Assembly: GCF_026236535.1 (NCBI RefSeq)
Contig: NZ_JAHTMW010000002.1
Coordinates: forward strand, 310,001 to 374,000
Direction: 5' to 3'
Length of the DNA stretch: 64,000 nucleotides
DNA from: Streptomyces sp. SKN60
GTDB taxonomy: Bacteria > Actinomycetota > Actinomycetes > Streptomycetales > Streptomycetaceae
Positions 10,666 to 17,994 of the stretch are shown in pieces. Every line of letters begins with the position of its first letter. The first letter of the stretch is position 1. A model generated the notes under the pieces. That model was not told where the DNA came from, did not search any database, and worked only from the letters and a program-made list of their open reading frames with translations. Made by a program: the position numbers and the translations under genes.

Positions 10666-10880
10666 AACCGCTTCAGGGTGCAGTGCTCGTCGAGGAGCCG
10701 GCCGTAGATCGGCTCCCCTTCGAGCTCGCGGTAGGTCTCGATGGGGTCGCCCTTTATGATCAGCGCCCGCGCGCACTCCTCGCACCAGTACTGGAACGAG
10801 GGGTTCACGGGGTCCATGTCCCGGACGATGGGCGTCCCGCTGCCGCACCAGTCGCACTTCCGCCGGTGCGCCCCCATCAT
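10644..10880 (-). CDS. Small zinc-ribbon-type protein, function unknown
   Basis: 78 residues. Two CxxC knuckles are visible, RRKCDWCGSG near the N-terminus and FQYWCEECAR around residues 33-36, plus a later Cys in DEHCTLKRFY. This is a typical four-Cys zinc ribbon with a short aromatic C-terminal tail. The ATG ATG at 10875-10880 is preceded by GGGAG at the right distance. It overlaps the stop of an upstream 44-codon ORF (ATGA). Small zinc ribbons of this kind often bind RNA, ribosome or RNA polymerase; nothing here tells which. It converges on the GT87 gene. Confidence 0.8.
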   Translation of the reverse strand: MMGAHRRKCDWCGSGTPIVRDMDPVNPSFQYWCEECARALIIKGDPIETYRELEGEPIYGRLLDEHCTLKRFYSFATA

Positions 10881-11011
10881 GCGGCTCCCGTCACGGAGGC
10901 GGCACGCGCCGCACGGGTGAGGGGCGACTTCCACGGCCCGGGGACGGATTCCGCGACGGCATCGGCTGCGAGGCTGTCGGCTGCGACCTCGTCGGCACCG
11001 TCCACGGCCAT
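10877..11011 (-). CDS. Short acidic Ala-rich ORF coupled to the zinc-ribbon gene
   Basis: 44 residues, beginning MAVDGADEVAADSLAADAV and ending basic (KSPLTRAARAASVTGAA). It is too short to judge by composition, but it has a strong ribosome site (GGGAGGGAG) at correct spacing before the ATG at 11009-11011, and its TGA overlaps the start of the next gene (ATGA). Both are what a real coupled small gene would show. No recognisable domain. It could alternatively act only as a translational leader for the zinc-ribbon protein. Confidence 0.45.
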   Translation of the reverse strand: MAVDGADEVAADSLAADAVAESVPGPWKSPLTRAARAASVTGAA

Positions 11012-11080
11012 GCGCGCTCCCTCCCGCCCGGACCCTCTTCCCCACCGGCGGTCCGATTCTGCCATGGGCCCGCAAGGGGG

Positions 11081-12514
11081 TCAGCGTCGTCGGCGGAGCA
11101 GGCTCGCCGAGGCACCCAGGACCGCCGCCGCGGCCAGCGCGAGGGTGCATACCCACAGCGCGTGGGCGGACACATGCGCCCCCGGCCCGGTGATCCGGCC
11201 GAGGAAGAGCGCGCCGAACGCGGCGACGCCGATCAGCTGCCCGAGCTGGGTCACCGTGGCGAGCAGTCCGCTGGCGTCGGCGGCGTCCTCCGGCCGTACG
11301 GTCGCGAGCGCGCCGGTCAGGGCCGGGCTGAAGGCCAGCGCCAGACCCGCGCCCATGGCGCAGAGCACCGGATAGAGCACCCAGCCGCCCGCGCCGCCGT
11401 CCCTGAGGACGGCGCCCACGCCGACCGAGGAGGCGGCGGTGAGCAGGAAGCCGGCGGGCACCAGGAAGGGCTGCAGGCGGGCGGGCCAACGGCGCCAGGT
11501 GAGGCCGACGAGTCCGAAGACGGCGGCGGTCGGCGCGAAGGTGAGGCCGGTGCGCAGCGCGCTGTGCCCGAGCGCGCCCTGCAGGTGCAGGGTGAGGGTG
11601 AACAGGAAGCCCGCGTTGACGGCCATCACGGCGACGATCCGTACGACGGCCCGGCCGATGCCGGGGCTGCGCAGGACCCGGGGCGCGACGATCGGGGCGC
11701 CGCCTCGCCGGGCGAGCCCCGCCTCGTACGTGCCGAAGGCGGCGAACAGGAGCAGCGCGCCGGCGAAGGACAGCCAGGTCCACAGCGGCCAGTCCTTCTC
11801 CTGGCCGAGGACGAGGGGGACGGTGAGGAGCGTGACGGAGCCGGCGAGCAGCAGCAGTCCGGGCAGGTCGAGGGAGCGGGACCGCTCGGCCCCGGTGCCG
11901 GCGTCGCGCGGCAGGACCTTGGCGCCGAGGGCCAGCAGGGCCAGGCCGATGGGCACGTTGACCAGGAAGACCGGGCGCCAGCCGGTGCCGAACAGGTCGG
12001 CGCTGACGAGGACGCCGCCGACGACCTGGCCGGCCGCCGCTCCGGTGGCGAGCACGGCGGAGTAGGCGCTGAGCGCGCGGACCCGGCCCTCGCCGGTGAA
12101 GTTGCGCTGGATGAGGCTGAGCACCTGGGGGATCATCAGGGCCGATCCGGCGCCCTGGACGACCCGGAAGGCGATCAACTGGCCGGTTCCGGCGGCCAGT
12201 CCGCAGGCGAGCGAGGCGACGGTGAAGACCGTCAGCCCGGCGAGGTAGACCCGTCGGTGGCCGAGCCGGTCGCCGAGCCGCGCGCCGGTGATCAGCAACA
12301 CGGCGTAGGCGATGGTGTATCCGGCGACGACGAGCTGGATTCCGGCGCCGCTGGCGGCGAGTTCGGTACGGATGGTGGGGGCGGCGACGTTGACGATGAA
12401 GACGTCGAGCAGCGCCATGAACTGGGCGGCGAGCACGACGGCGAGCAGGGCGCGGGGGCGGTTGTCGGTGCCGGGGTCTTTACTGAGTACGGGACGTGTG
12501 GTGGTCGTCGTCAT
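11081..12514 (-). CDS. MFS drug exporter, DHA2 (14-TMS) family
   Basis: 477 residues with about 14 hydrophobic helices. DHA2 signatures are LLAVVLAAQFMALLDVFIVNVAAP in TM1, the motif A loop GARLGDRLGHRRVYLAGL, and motif C-like LSAYSAVLATGAAAGQVVGGVL. The WRPVFLVNVPIGLALLAL segment is typical of actinorhodin- and EmrB-type exporters. The start MTTTTTRPV at 12512-12514 is used; longer open frame upstream overlaps the divergent regulator. It is divergent from an XRE regulator across a 93-base intergenic region with a palindrome, so substrate-responsive repression is likely. Substrate unknown. Confidence 0.93.
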   Translation of the reverse strand: MTTTTTRPVLSKDPGTDNRPRALLAVVLAAQFMALLDVFIVNVAAPTIRTELAASGAGIQLVVAGYTIAYAVLLITGARLGDRLGHRRVYLAGLTVFTVASLACGLAAGTGQLIAFRVVQGAGSALMIPQVLSLIQRNFTGEGRVRALSAYSAVLATGAAAGQVVGGVLVSADLFGTGWRPVFLVNVPIGLALLALGAKVLPRDAGTGAERSRSLDLPGLLLLAGSVTLLTVPLVLGQEKDWPLWTWLSFAGALLLFAAFGTYEAGLARRGGAPIVAPRVLRSPGIGRAVVRIVAVMAVNAGFLFTLTLHLQGALGHSALRTGLTFAPTAAVFGLVGLTWRRWPARLQPFLVPAGFLLTAASSVGVGAVLRDGGAGGWVLYPVLCAMGAGLALAFSPALTGALATVRPEDAADASGLLATVTQLGQLIGVAAFGALFLGRITGPGAHVSAHALWVCTLALAAAAVLGASASLLRRRR

Positions 12515-12565
12515 ACGAGGAGCGTGACGCCGGCCGGATACGGGTAACGAGAGCCCGTCGATGCT

Positions 12566-12580
12566 GGTACTGACAGCACC
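12566..12580. promoter_or_regulatory. Candidate operator between MFS exporter and XRE regulator
   Basis: GGTACTGACAGCACC is an imperfect 15-base palindrome (13 of 15 positions symmetrical if the centre is ignored) in the middle of the 93-base divergent intergenic region. It also covers the part where promoters for both genes would fall. Binding by the XRE protein is inferred from location only. Confidence 0.45.
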
Positions 12581-12607
12581 TGGCAACGGCGGCGCGGGGA
12601 CTCGACC

Positions 12608-13480
12608 ATGGGGGATGTGACGACTGTGGCAGTGGCGGGAGAGACGCGGCGGAGGCCGGAGCTGGCGGCGTTCCTGCGGAGCCGGCGGGCGCGGGTGACG
12701 CCCCAGGACGTGGGCATGCCGCCGGGCCTGAGGCGGCGCACGCCCGGGCTGCGCCGCGAGGAGGTGGCGCAGCTCTCCGGGGTGGGTGTCACCTGGTACA
12801 CGTGGCTGGAGCAGGGGCGGCCGATCAACGCCTCGTCGCAGGTGCTCGACGCGGTGGCCCGCACACTGCGGCTCGACCGGCCGGAGCGCGAGCATCTGTA
12901 CCACCTGGCGGAGGTGCCGTACGAGCCGGAGTCGGCGCCCGAGCACGTGGTGGGGGCCGGCCCGGAGATCCAGGGCATCCTGGACGCCCTGGTGCCGCTT
13001 CCCGCGGTGGTCTACAACGCGCGGTACGACGTGCTGGCCACGAACGCGACGTACGAGATGATGTTCCTCCGGGAGGACGGCAGGCCATGGACCGGCCCGC
13101 TGGGCGTGCGCAATGTGCTGTGGAGCCTGTTCACGATGCCCGCGGACAAGTGCCCGGTGGTCGAGAGGCATCTGGAGCTGCCGCTCATGGTGGCCCAGTT
13201 ACGAGGTGCGTACGGGCGTCATGTGGGCGAGCCGGCGTGGGAGTCGTTCGTACGGTTGCTGAGCGAGGCGAGCCCGTACTTCGCGGAGCTGTGGCGCAGC
13301 GGCGACGTGGTGCCGCCGGGGACCCGGGTGAAGACCTTCCGGCACCACCGGGTGGGCGAGATACGGATGACCTCGGTCTCGCTGTCGATCAACGGGATGC
13401 CGGAGTGCCGGATCGTCACCTACACGCCGAACGACGAGGAGAGCCGGCGGTCCATCGACCTGCTGCTGAACGGTGCTTGA
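12608..13480 (+). CDS. XRE-family regulator with MmyB-like ligand-binding domain
   Basis: 290 residues. The N-terminal helix-turn-helix (about residues 15-95) contains PGLRRRTPGLRREEVAQLSGV and VTWYTWLEQGRPINASSQVL, the hallmark of the actinobacterial MmyB/MLTR group, then LDRPEREHLYHLAEV. The C-terminal half (about 105-285), with PAVVYNARYDVLATNATYEMMF and VWSLF-like aromatic motifs, is the PAS-like ligand-binding domain reported to bind fatty acids or other small hydrophobic molecules. The likely target is the divergent MFS exporter plus itself. ATG at 12608 has weak Shine-Dalgarno (GGGG upstream). Confidence 0.9.
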   Translation: MGDVTTVAVAGETRRRPELAAFLRSRRARVTPQDVGMPPGLRRRTPGLRREEVAQLSGVGVTWYTWLEQGRPINASSQVLDAVARTLRLDRPEREHLYHLAEVPYEPESAPEHVVGAGPEIQGILDALVPLPAVVYNARYDVLATNATYEMMFLREDGRPWTGPLGVRNVLWSLFTMPADKCPVVERHLELPLMVAQLRGAYGRHVGEPAWESFVRLLSEASPYFAELWRSGDVVPPGTRVKTFRHHRVGEIRMTSVSLSINGMPECRIVTYTPNDEESRRSIDLLLNGA

Positions 13481-13527
13481 CGTGCGGAGGGAAGGCGGGG
13501 GCGAGGGCGAGGGGCGGGGGAAACGAC

Positions 13528-13557
13528 GGATCCCGCCCCCTGGTGGGGACGGGATCC
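13528..13557. terminator. Bidirectional terminator between XRE regulator and tRNA-Ala
   Basis: GGATCCCG and CGGGATCC pair around an inner CCCC/GGGG with one mismatch and a TGGT loop. It lies 48 bases after the XRE stop on the plus strand and 8 bases after the 3' end of the tRNA on the minus strand. There is no long T run, as usual for streptomycete terminators. Confidence 0.7.
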
Positions 13558-13565
13558 GGTGATTG

Positions 13566-13638
13566 TGGAGCTAAGGAGAATTGAACTCCTGACCTCCTGC
13601 ATGCCATGCAGGCGCTCTACCAACTGAGCTATAGCCCC
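13566..13638 (-). tRNA. tRNA-Ala (anticodon GGC), third copy
   Basis: 73 bases, identical to the copy at 9053-9125 (anticodon stem CCTGC/GCAGG, loop ATGGCAT, anticodon GGC). It lies in the interval between the regulator and the phosphatase-rsfS operon, on the minus strand, about 4.4 kb from the other two copies. Confidence 0.96.
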
Positions 13639-13731
13639 GCGCGTTCTTCGCGCTCCGCGCTGCGAACAAGATGAACTTTAGCCTGTGACCTGCCGGAAAG
13701 TGAAATCGGTCCGGCAGGCCACACGCGGTGC

Positions 13732-14385
13732 TCAGTCGTCGTCGCCGAGGACCGGCTCGGGCAGCGTGCCGGCGTTGTGCTCCAGGAGACGCCAGCCGCG
13801 GGCGCCCTCGCCGAGGACCGACCAGCAGCAGTTCGACAGGCCGCCGAGGGACTCCCAGTGCCGGGCCTCCAGCTCGAGCAGCCGGCCGATCGTGGTGCGG
13901 ATGGTGCCGCCGTGGCTGACCACGACGAGCGTGCCGTCCACGGGCAGCTTCTCGGCGTGCTCCAGGACCACCGGGGCGGCCCGGTCGGCCACCTCGGTCT
14001 CCAGCTCGCCGCCGCCGCGCCGCACCGGCTCGCCGCGCTTCCACGCCGCGTACTGCTCGCCGTACCTCGAGGTGATCTCGTCGTGGGTCAGGCCCTGCCA
14101 CTCCCCCGCGTACGTCTCGCGCAGGGCGGAGTCGTGGGCGACGGCGAGGCCGGTGAGCGCGGACAGCTCGGCGGCGGTGGCCGCCGCCCGCTTGAGGTCG
14201 GAGGCGACGATCGCGTCCGGCTTCAGCGCGGCGAGCAGCCGAGCGGCCCGGCGCGCCTGGGCGACGCCGGTCTCGGTCAACTCGATGTCCGTGCTCCCCT
14301 GGAAACGGCGCTCCAGGTTCCACGAGGTCTGGCCGTGGCGCCAGAGCACGATGCGGCGGCCGTTGCCGCCCTTGCCGCTGGTCAG
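13732..14385 (-). CDS. Histidine phosphatase (phosphoglycerate mutase-like) superfamily protein
   Basis: 217 residues from the chosen start. Catalytic RHG in IVLWRHGQTSWN, then FQGSTDIELTETGVAQA, a second Arg in ASDLKRAAATA, ETYAGEWQGLTHDEI, and the C-terminal catalytic His in LVVVSHGGTIRTTI. All four active-site elements are present. The only ATG/GTG/TTG available is the GTG at 14347-14349, which would start inside the first beta strand; an in-frame CTG at 14383-14385 overlaps the rsfS stop as CTGA and gives the expected N-terminus, so I use it. It is co-directional with rsfS and nadD. The substrate cannot be deduced; broad phosphatases of this family act on sugar phosphates or phosphoglycerate. 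Confidence 0.88.
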   Translation of the reverse strand: MTSGKGGNGRRIVLWRHGQTSWNLERRFQGSTDIELTETGVAQARRAARLLAALKPDAIVASDLKRAAATAAELSALTGLAVAHDSALRETYAGEWQGLTHDEITSRYGEQYAAWKRGEPVRRGGGELETEVADRAAPVVLEHAEKLPVDGTLVVVSHGGTIRTTIGRLLELEARHWESLGGLSNCCWSVLGEGARGWRLLEHNAGTLPEPVLGDDD

Positions 14386-14819
14386 CTCAGCTCACCGTCC
14401 GCTCCCTCGGCACCCGTGAGCCGGGCGTGCTCTTCCGCCTTGCCGCGGGTCTTCACGGCGTCCTCGGGGAGCGGCAGCTCGGGGCAGTCCTTCCACAGAC
14501 GCTCCAGGGCGTAGAAGACCCGCTCCTCGCTGTGCTGGACGTGGACCACGATGTCGACGTAGTCGAGGAGGATCCAGCGGGCGTCGCGGTCGCCCTCGCG
14601 GCGCACCGGCTTGGCGCCGAGCTCCTTGAGCAGCCGCTCCTCGATCTCGTCGACGATCGACTTGACCTGGCGGTCGTTGGGCGCGGAGGCGAGCAGGAAG
14701 GCGTCGGTGATCGACAGCACGTCGCTGACGTCGTACGCGATGATGTCGTGAGCGAGCCGGTCGGCCGCCGCCTGGGCGGCGGCGTTGACGAGCTCGATGG
14801 AGCGATCCGTGGCGGTCAC
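14382..14819 (-). CDS. rsfS: Ribosome silencing factor RsfS
   Basis: 145 residues from this start. RsfS binds ribosomal protein L14 on the 50S subunit and blocks subunit joining when nutrients are short. The fold core is clear: IIAYDVSDVLSITDAFLLAS, SAPNDRQVKSIVDEIEERL, RREGDRDARWILLDYVDIVVH and HSEERVFYALERLWKDCP. The C-terminal tail after ~residue 115 is charged and variable. The GTG at 14817-14819 is preferred by comparison with the usual MTATDRS start of this family; an upstream GTG at 14849 would add ten residues. It lies downstream of nadD as in many bacteria, and the stop overlaps the phosphatase start. Confidence 0.93.
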   Translation of the reverse strand: MTATDRSIELVNAAAQAAADRLAHDIIAYDVSDVLSITDAFLLASAPNDRQVKSIVDEIEERLLKELGAKPVRREGDRDARWILLDYVDIVVHVQHSEERVFYALERLWKDCPELPLPEDAVKTRGKAEEHARLTGAEGADGELS

Positions 14820-14902
14820 AAGCAGGCTTTCGTCGGCGGTCTGAGTCACCTCAAGGGTCTCATGTACCGCCGACGGGCCCGAAAAGGATTACCGGAGGGG
14901 GT

Positions 14903-16648
14903 TCACGGCTTGCCTCCGGGGACCTTGTAGTCCTCGCCCAGCACCACGGTGACCTCGGCGTTTGTGGCTGCCTTGCCCTTGGTGACGGATCCGGCGGGCA
15001 GCCCCAGGGTCTTGGCGACCTCCACGGCGGCCGGCTTCTGGGCGTCGTCCGCGTAGAGGACCTGCGACTTCTCCTGGGATCCGGCCTTGGTGCCGCCCAC
15101 CACGGCGTAGCCGCCGTTGATCAGGACCACGCGGGCGGCCTCGGTGGCCTCCTTGCCGCTGCCGTCGCGGATCGCGACCCGGGTGGCGGCGCCCTGCTCG
15201 GGGGCGGTGACCTTGCCGCCGAGGATGTCCTTGACGACGCTGTCGCCGGTGGCCTCGCTGAGGGAGCCGTCGGTCTCGACGGGCAGCACGGCGGTCTTGT
15301 AGGCGCCGATCTTGGCGTGCTCGGCCAGCTTGGCCAGGGAGGCGCCGAGGTCCTTCTCGGGCAGCGAGGGGTCGAGGATCTGGGCCAGGGTCTCGATGGT
15401 GACGGTGGCGGCCTTGGGATCGTCGGAGATCTTCCGCAGCACGCCGTACATCACCTGGCCGAAGCGCTGGAGCTGCTTGGCCTCGGCCTCGCCGGAGGCC
15501 CGGTAGGTGGCGTAGGCGACGGCGGCGCGGCCGTTGAGGGTCTGGTCCTCGCCCTTCTTGACCAGCGGCTCGGCGCCGGGCTTGTCACCGGGCACGTCGG
15601 TGTCGGTGGTGATGTCGATGTTGCCGACGAGCTCGACGAGGTTCTCCAGGTACGGGGTGTCGAGCCGCCAGGTGCCGGCGATCTTCGCGCCGAGGAGGTT
15701 GCCCAGGGCCTCGCGGGTGCCGCTGGAGCCGTCGTCCTCGACGGACTTGGAGAGGGTCGTCGTGGCGCCGTCCTCGTCGGCGACGGCGAGGGAGTTGGGC
15801 AGCAGGACGGTGGTGCCCTGCTTGGTGGTGCTGTTGTCGACGAGGAGGGCGGTGGAGGTGCCGCCGCCCTTGGTGTTGTGCAGGTGGATGACGATCGTGT
15901 CGCGCTGCTGCGGGCCGGTGGCGGTGTTCTGCGCGGCGCCCTCGCCGGACGACAGGCCGGGGAGCTTGCCGGCCGACCAGAGGTAGCCGACGCCGCCGAC
16001 GGCGACGAGCACCAGGACCACGACGAGGGTGACCAGGCGGTTGCGGCCGCGCCGGCGGGCCTCCTCGCGGCGCTCGGAGCGGCTCTCGGTGAACTTGAGC
16101 CAGTCGATGACGTCCTCGGAGTCCTCGTCGGGCTCCTCGATGAACGAGAACTGCTCGGTGCGGTAGTCCCGCCCGTCGTTCTCGGGCGCCGGGCGCTGCC
16201 CGGGCACGGCGGCCGGGGCGCCGGGGGCGGCCTGCGGCGGACGGGGCGGCGGCGGGGCCTGCGGCGCGGGGGCGGACTCGGTGCGGACCGCCCACTGCTG
16301 ACCGGTCTGGTCGATCTGACCGGCCTGGCCGACCTGACCCATCTGGCCCGTGTCGTACTGCTGGTAGTCGTACGAGGCGGGCTGCTGCGCGTACGGGTCG
16401 TACTGCGGCTGCTGGGGATGCTGGGCCTGCTGGGGCGCCGCCTGCTGCTGCCCGTACGGGTCGTAGCCGTAGTGCTGCTGCGGTGCCTGTGGCTCCGGCT
16501 GCTGCTGGACGGGCTGGACGGGCTGTCCGTACGGGTCGTAGTGCTGCTGCGGGACCTGCTGCTGGTACACCGGCTGCCCGTACGCGTCGTAGCCGATGAT
16601 CTGCGGCTGCGGATAGTACGGGTCGTACGGGTTCTGCTGATCGTTCAC
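14903..16648 (-). CDS. LCP-like / LytR C-terminal domain envelope protein with QPY-rich cytoplasmic tail
   Basis: 581 residues. Residues 1 to ~170 are rich in Gln, Pro, Tyr and Asp with repeated YDPYGQ and QPY units. A charged stretch follows (IEEPDEDSEDVIDWLKF, then SRSERREEARRRGRNR). There is one transmembrane helix, LVTLVVVLVLVAVGGVGYLW. The extracytoplasmic part contains a LytR-CpsA-Psr-like region (DTIVIHLHNTKGGGTSTALL, RAAVAYATYRASGEAE, QLQRFGQVMYGVLRKI) and a C-terminal LytR_C domain from ~490. LCP enzymes transfer glycopolymers from lipid carriers to peptidoglycan. The usual catalytic Arg/Asp pattern is divergent here, so enzymatic activity is uncertain. GTG 16646-16648 has GGGGAGGGG upstream. 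It lies between nadD and rsfS. Confidence 0.8.
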   Translation of the reverse strand: MNDQQNPYDPYYPQPQIIGYDAYGQPVYQQQVPQQHYDPYGQPVQPVQQQPEPQAPQQHYGYDPYGQQQAAPQQAQHPQQPQYDPYAQQPASYDYQQYDTGQMGQVGQAGQIDQTGQQWAVRTESAPAPQAPPPPRPPQAAPGAPAAVPGQRPAPENDGRDYRTEQFSFIEEPDEDSEDVIDWLKFTESRSERREEARRRGRNRLVTLVVVLVLVAVGGVGYLWSAGKLPGLSSGEGAAQNTATGPQQRDTIVIHLHNTKGGGTSTALLVDNSTTKQGTTVLLPNSLAVADEDGATTTLSKSVEDDGSSGTREALGNLLGAKIAGTWRLDTPYLENLVELVGNIDITTDTDVPGDKPGAEPLVKKGEDQTLNGRAAVAYATYRASGEAEAKQLQRFGQVMYGVLRKISDDPKAATVTIETLAQILDPSLPEKDLGASLAKLAEHAKIGAYKTAVLPVETDGSLSEATGDSVVKDILGGKVTAPEQGAATRVAIRDGSGKEATEAARVVLINGGYAVVGGTKAGSQEKSQVLYADDAQKPAAVEVAKTLGLPAGSVTKGKAATNAEVTVVLGEDYKVPGGKP

Positions 16649-16667
16649 CGGTGCCCCTCCCCGAGGC

Positions 16668-17288
16668 TCACTCGCCGCGGTACAACTGGCGCTTGTCGAT
16701 GTAGCGCACCACACCGTCCGGGACCAAATACCAGACCGGGTCGCCCTGCGCGACCCTCGCCCGGCAGTCCGTGGACGAGATGGCGAGCGCGGGGACCTCC
16801 ACGAGCGACACGCCGCCCTTGGGCAGGCCGTCGTCGGTGAGGTCGTGACCCGGCCGGGTGACCCCGATGAAATGGGCGAGGGCGAAGAGCTCCTCGGCGT
16901 CGCGCCAGGTGAGGATCTGCGACAGCGCGTCGGCGCCGGTGATGAAGAAGAGGTCCGAGTCGCTGTTGAGGGAGCGCAGGTCCCGAAGGGTGTCGATGGT
17001 GTACGTCGGCCCGCCGCGGTCGATGTCGATGCGGCTGACGGAGAACTGCGGGTTGGACGCGGTGGCGATGACCGTCATCAGATAGCGGTCCTCGGCGGGC
17101 GAGACCGCCTTGTGGCTCTTCTGCCACGGCTGCCCGGTCGGCACGAACACCACCTCGTCGAGGTGGAACAGGGCGGCCACCTCGCTGGCGGCCACCAGGT
17201 GTCCGTGGTGGATCGGGTCAAACGTTCCGCCCATCACGCCGAGTCTGCGCTTGCCGCGACCGCCAGTAGGCACTTCCTGCTCTCCCAT
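16668..17288 (-). CDS. nadD: Nicotinate-nucleotide adenylyltransferase
   Basis: 206 residues. It makes deamido-NAD from nicotinate mononucleotide and ATP in NAD biosynthesis. The nucleotidyltransferase signature [19 protein letters not shown] is at the N-terminus, [15 protein letters not shown] in the middle, and the C-terminal [13 protein letters not shown] matches the ISST/SxTxxR motif. ATG 17286-17288 is used; the frame runs 11 codons further upstream without a better start. A GTG-started wall protein follows 19 bases downstream, so these are likely co-transcribed with rsfS. Confidence 0.96.
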   Translation of the reverse strand: MGEQEVPTGGRGKRRLGVMGGTFDPIHHGHLVAASEVAALFHLDEVVFVPTGQPWQKSHKAVSPAEDRYLMTVIATASNPQFSVSRIDIDRGGPTYTIDTLRDLRSLNSDSDLFFITGADALSQILTWRDAEELFALAHFIGVTRPGHDLTDDGLPKGGVSLVEVPALAISSTDCRARVAQGDPVWYLVPDGVVRYIDKRQLYRGE

Positions 17289-17357
17289 GCGTGCAGAGCC
17301 TACTGGCACGGCGTCGAACACCGGATCAGCGGCCTCGCGGCTCGGCCGGCCCGCGGC

Positions 17358-17522
17358 TCAGCGGTCGCGGTTGAAGCGGGTGGTCACCCAGAGCAGCAGC
17401 AGCAGCGCGAGCAGGGCGCCGCCACCGGTGACGTACGGGCTGAGGCTTTCGTGGTTGCCGCCGTGCTCGGCACCCTCGTTCGCGAGCGTGACCAGGTTGG
17501 CGGCGGTGGCGTGGAGGCTCAT
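17358..17522 (-). CDS. Small single-pass membrane protein, 54 residues
   Basis: Starts MSLHATAANLVTLANEGAEH and has one transmembrane helix, TGGGALLALLLLLWV, followed by a short basic end TTRFNRDR. The stop is TCA at 17358-17360 read in reverse, 69 bases before the nadD start. It is below common ORF length cut-offs but codon bias is strong and the helix with positive-inside tail is convincing. Similar tiny proteins occur next to nadD in streptomycetes, as far as I recall. Function unknown. Confidence 0.7.
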   Translation of the reverse strand: MSLHATAANLVTLANEGAEHGGNHESLSPYVTGGGALLALLLLLWVTTRFNRDR

Positions 17523-17605
17523 CTTCGACGTGACCTTCGATCGGGGATGGGAGCGGAGACTTCGCGCACATCGTATGCGGCGCGTCGCGGAGCGCTCACG
17601 CCGAC

Positions 17606-17866
17606 TCAGGCGTTGGCGTCACCGGGGCCGTTTTCCCCGCGCGCCGCGGTGGTCCCGGCGGCCGGCTCCGGCTTCGCGGCCTGTTCGGCGCTGTCGGCGC
17701 TGCCGCCGGTGTCGGCGTCGCTGCGGTAGCCGCGGAGCAGGAACCAGGCGAGGAAGGCGCCGCCGACGATCGAGACGAGCAGCACGATGCGCAGCGTGTC
17801 GCCCGGGCCCTGCTGGGTGGCGGCGGCGAGCAGGTGCGTGACGGCGGTGGTCGCGATGTCCGGCAT
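17606..17866 (-). CDS. Small membrane protein, 86 residues
   Basis: One hydrophobic helix (IVLLVSIVGGAFLAWFLLRGY, about residues 27-47) between a short N-terminus (MPDIATTAVTHLLAAATQ) and an acidic, Ala/Gly/Pro-rich C-terminal tail that looks disordered. ATG 17864-17866 with GAGGAG about 10 bases upstream. It sits upstream of the 54-residue membrane protein on the same strand and is divergent from the M48 protease gene at 17995. No domain recognised. Confidence 0.75.
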   Translation of the reverse strand: MPDIATTAVTHLLAAATQQGPGDTLRIVLLVSIVGGAFLAWFLLRGYRSDADTGGSADSAEQAAKPEPAAGTTAARGENGPGDANA

Positions 17867-17994
17867 GGCGGTCGTGCTCCTCGGTTGTCCACACTGCCCG
17901 AGTTATCCACAGGCTCCGGCACACGGTAGTCCCCTCCCCTAGTCTGGGTTGCGTCAGGGGGACGAGCATCGACTCGTACGAACAGGGGGTATCC

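Noticed and set aside
13420-13623. Minus-strand frames starting in or near the third tRNA
   Set aside because: They read through the tRNA and are in the wrong frame for the XRE gene; composition is low complexity.
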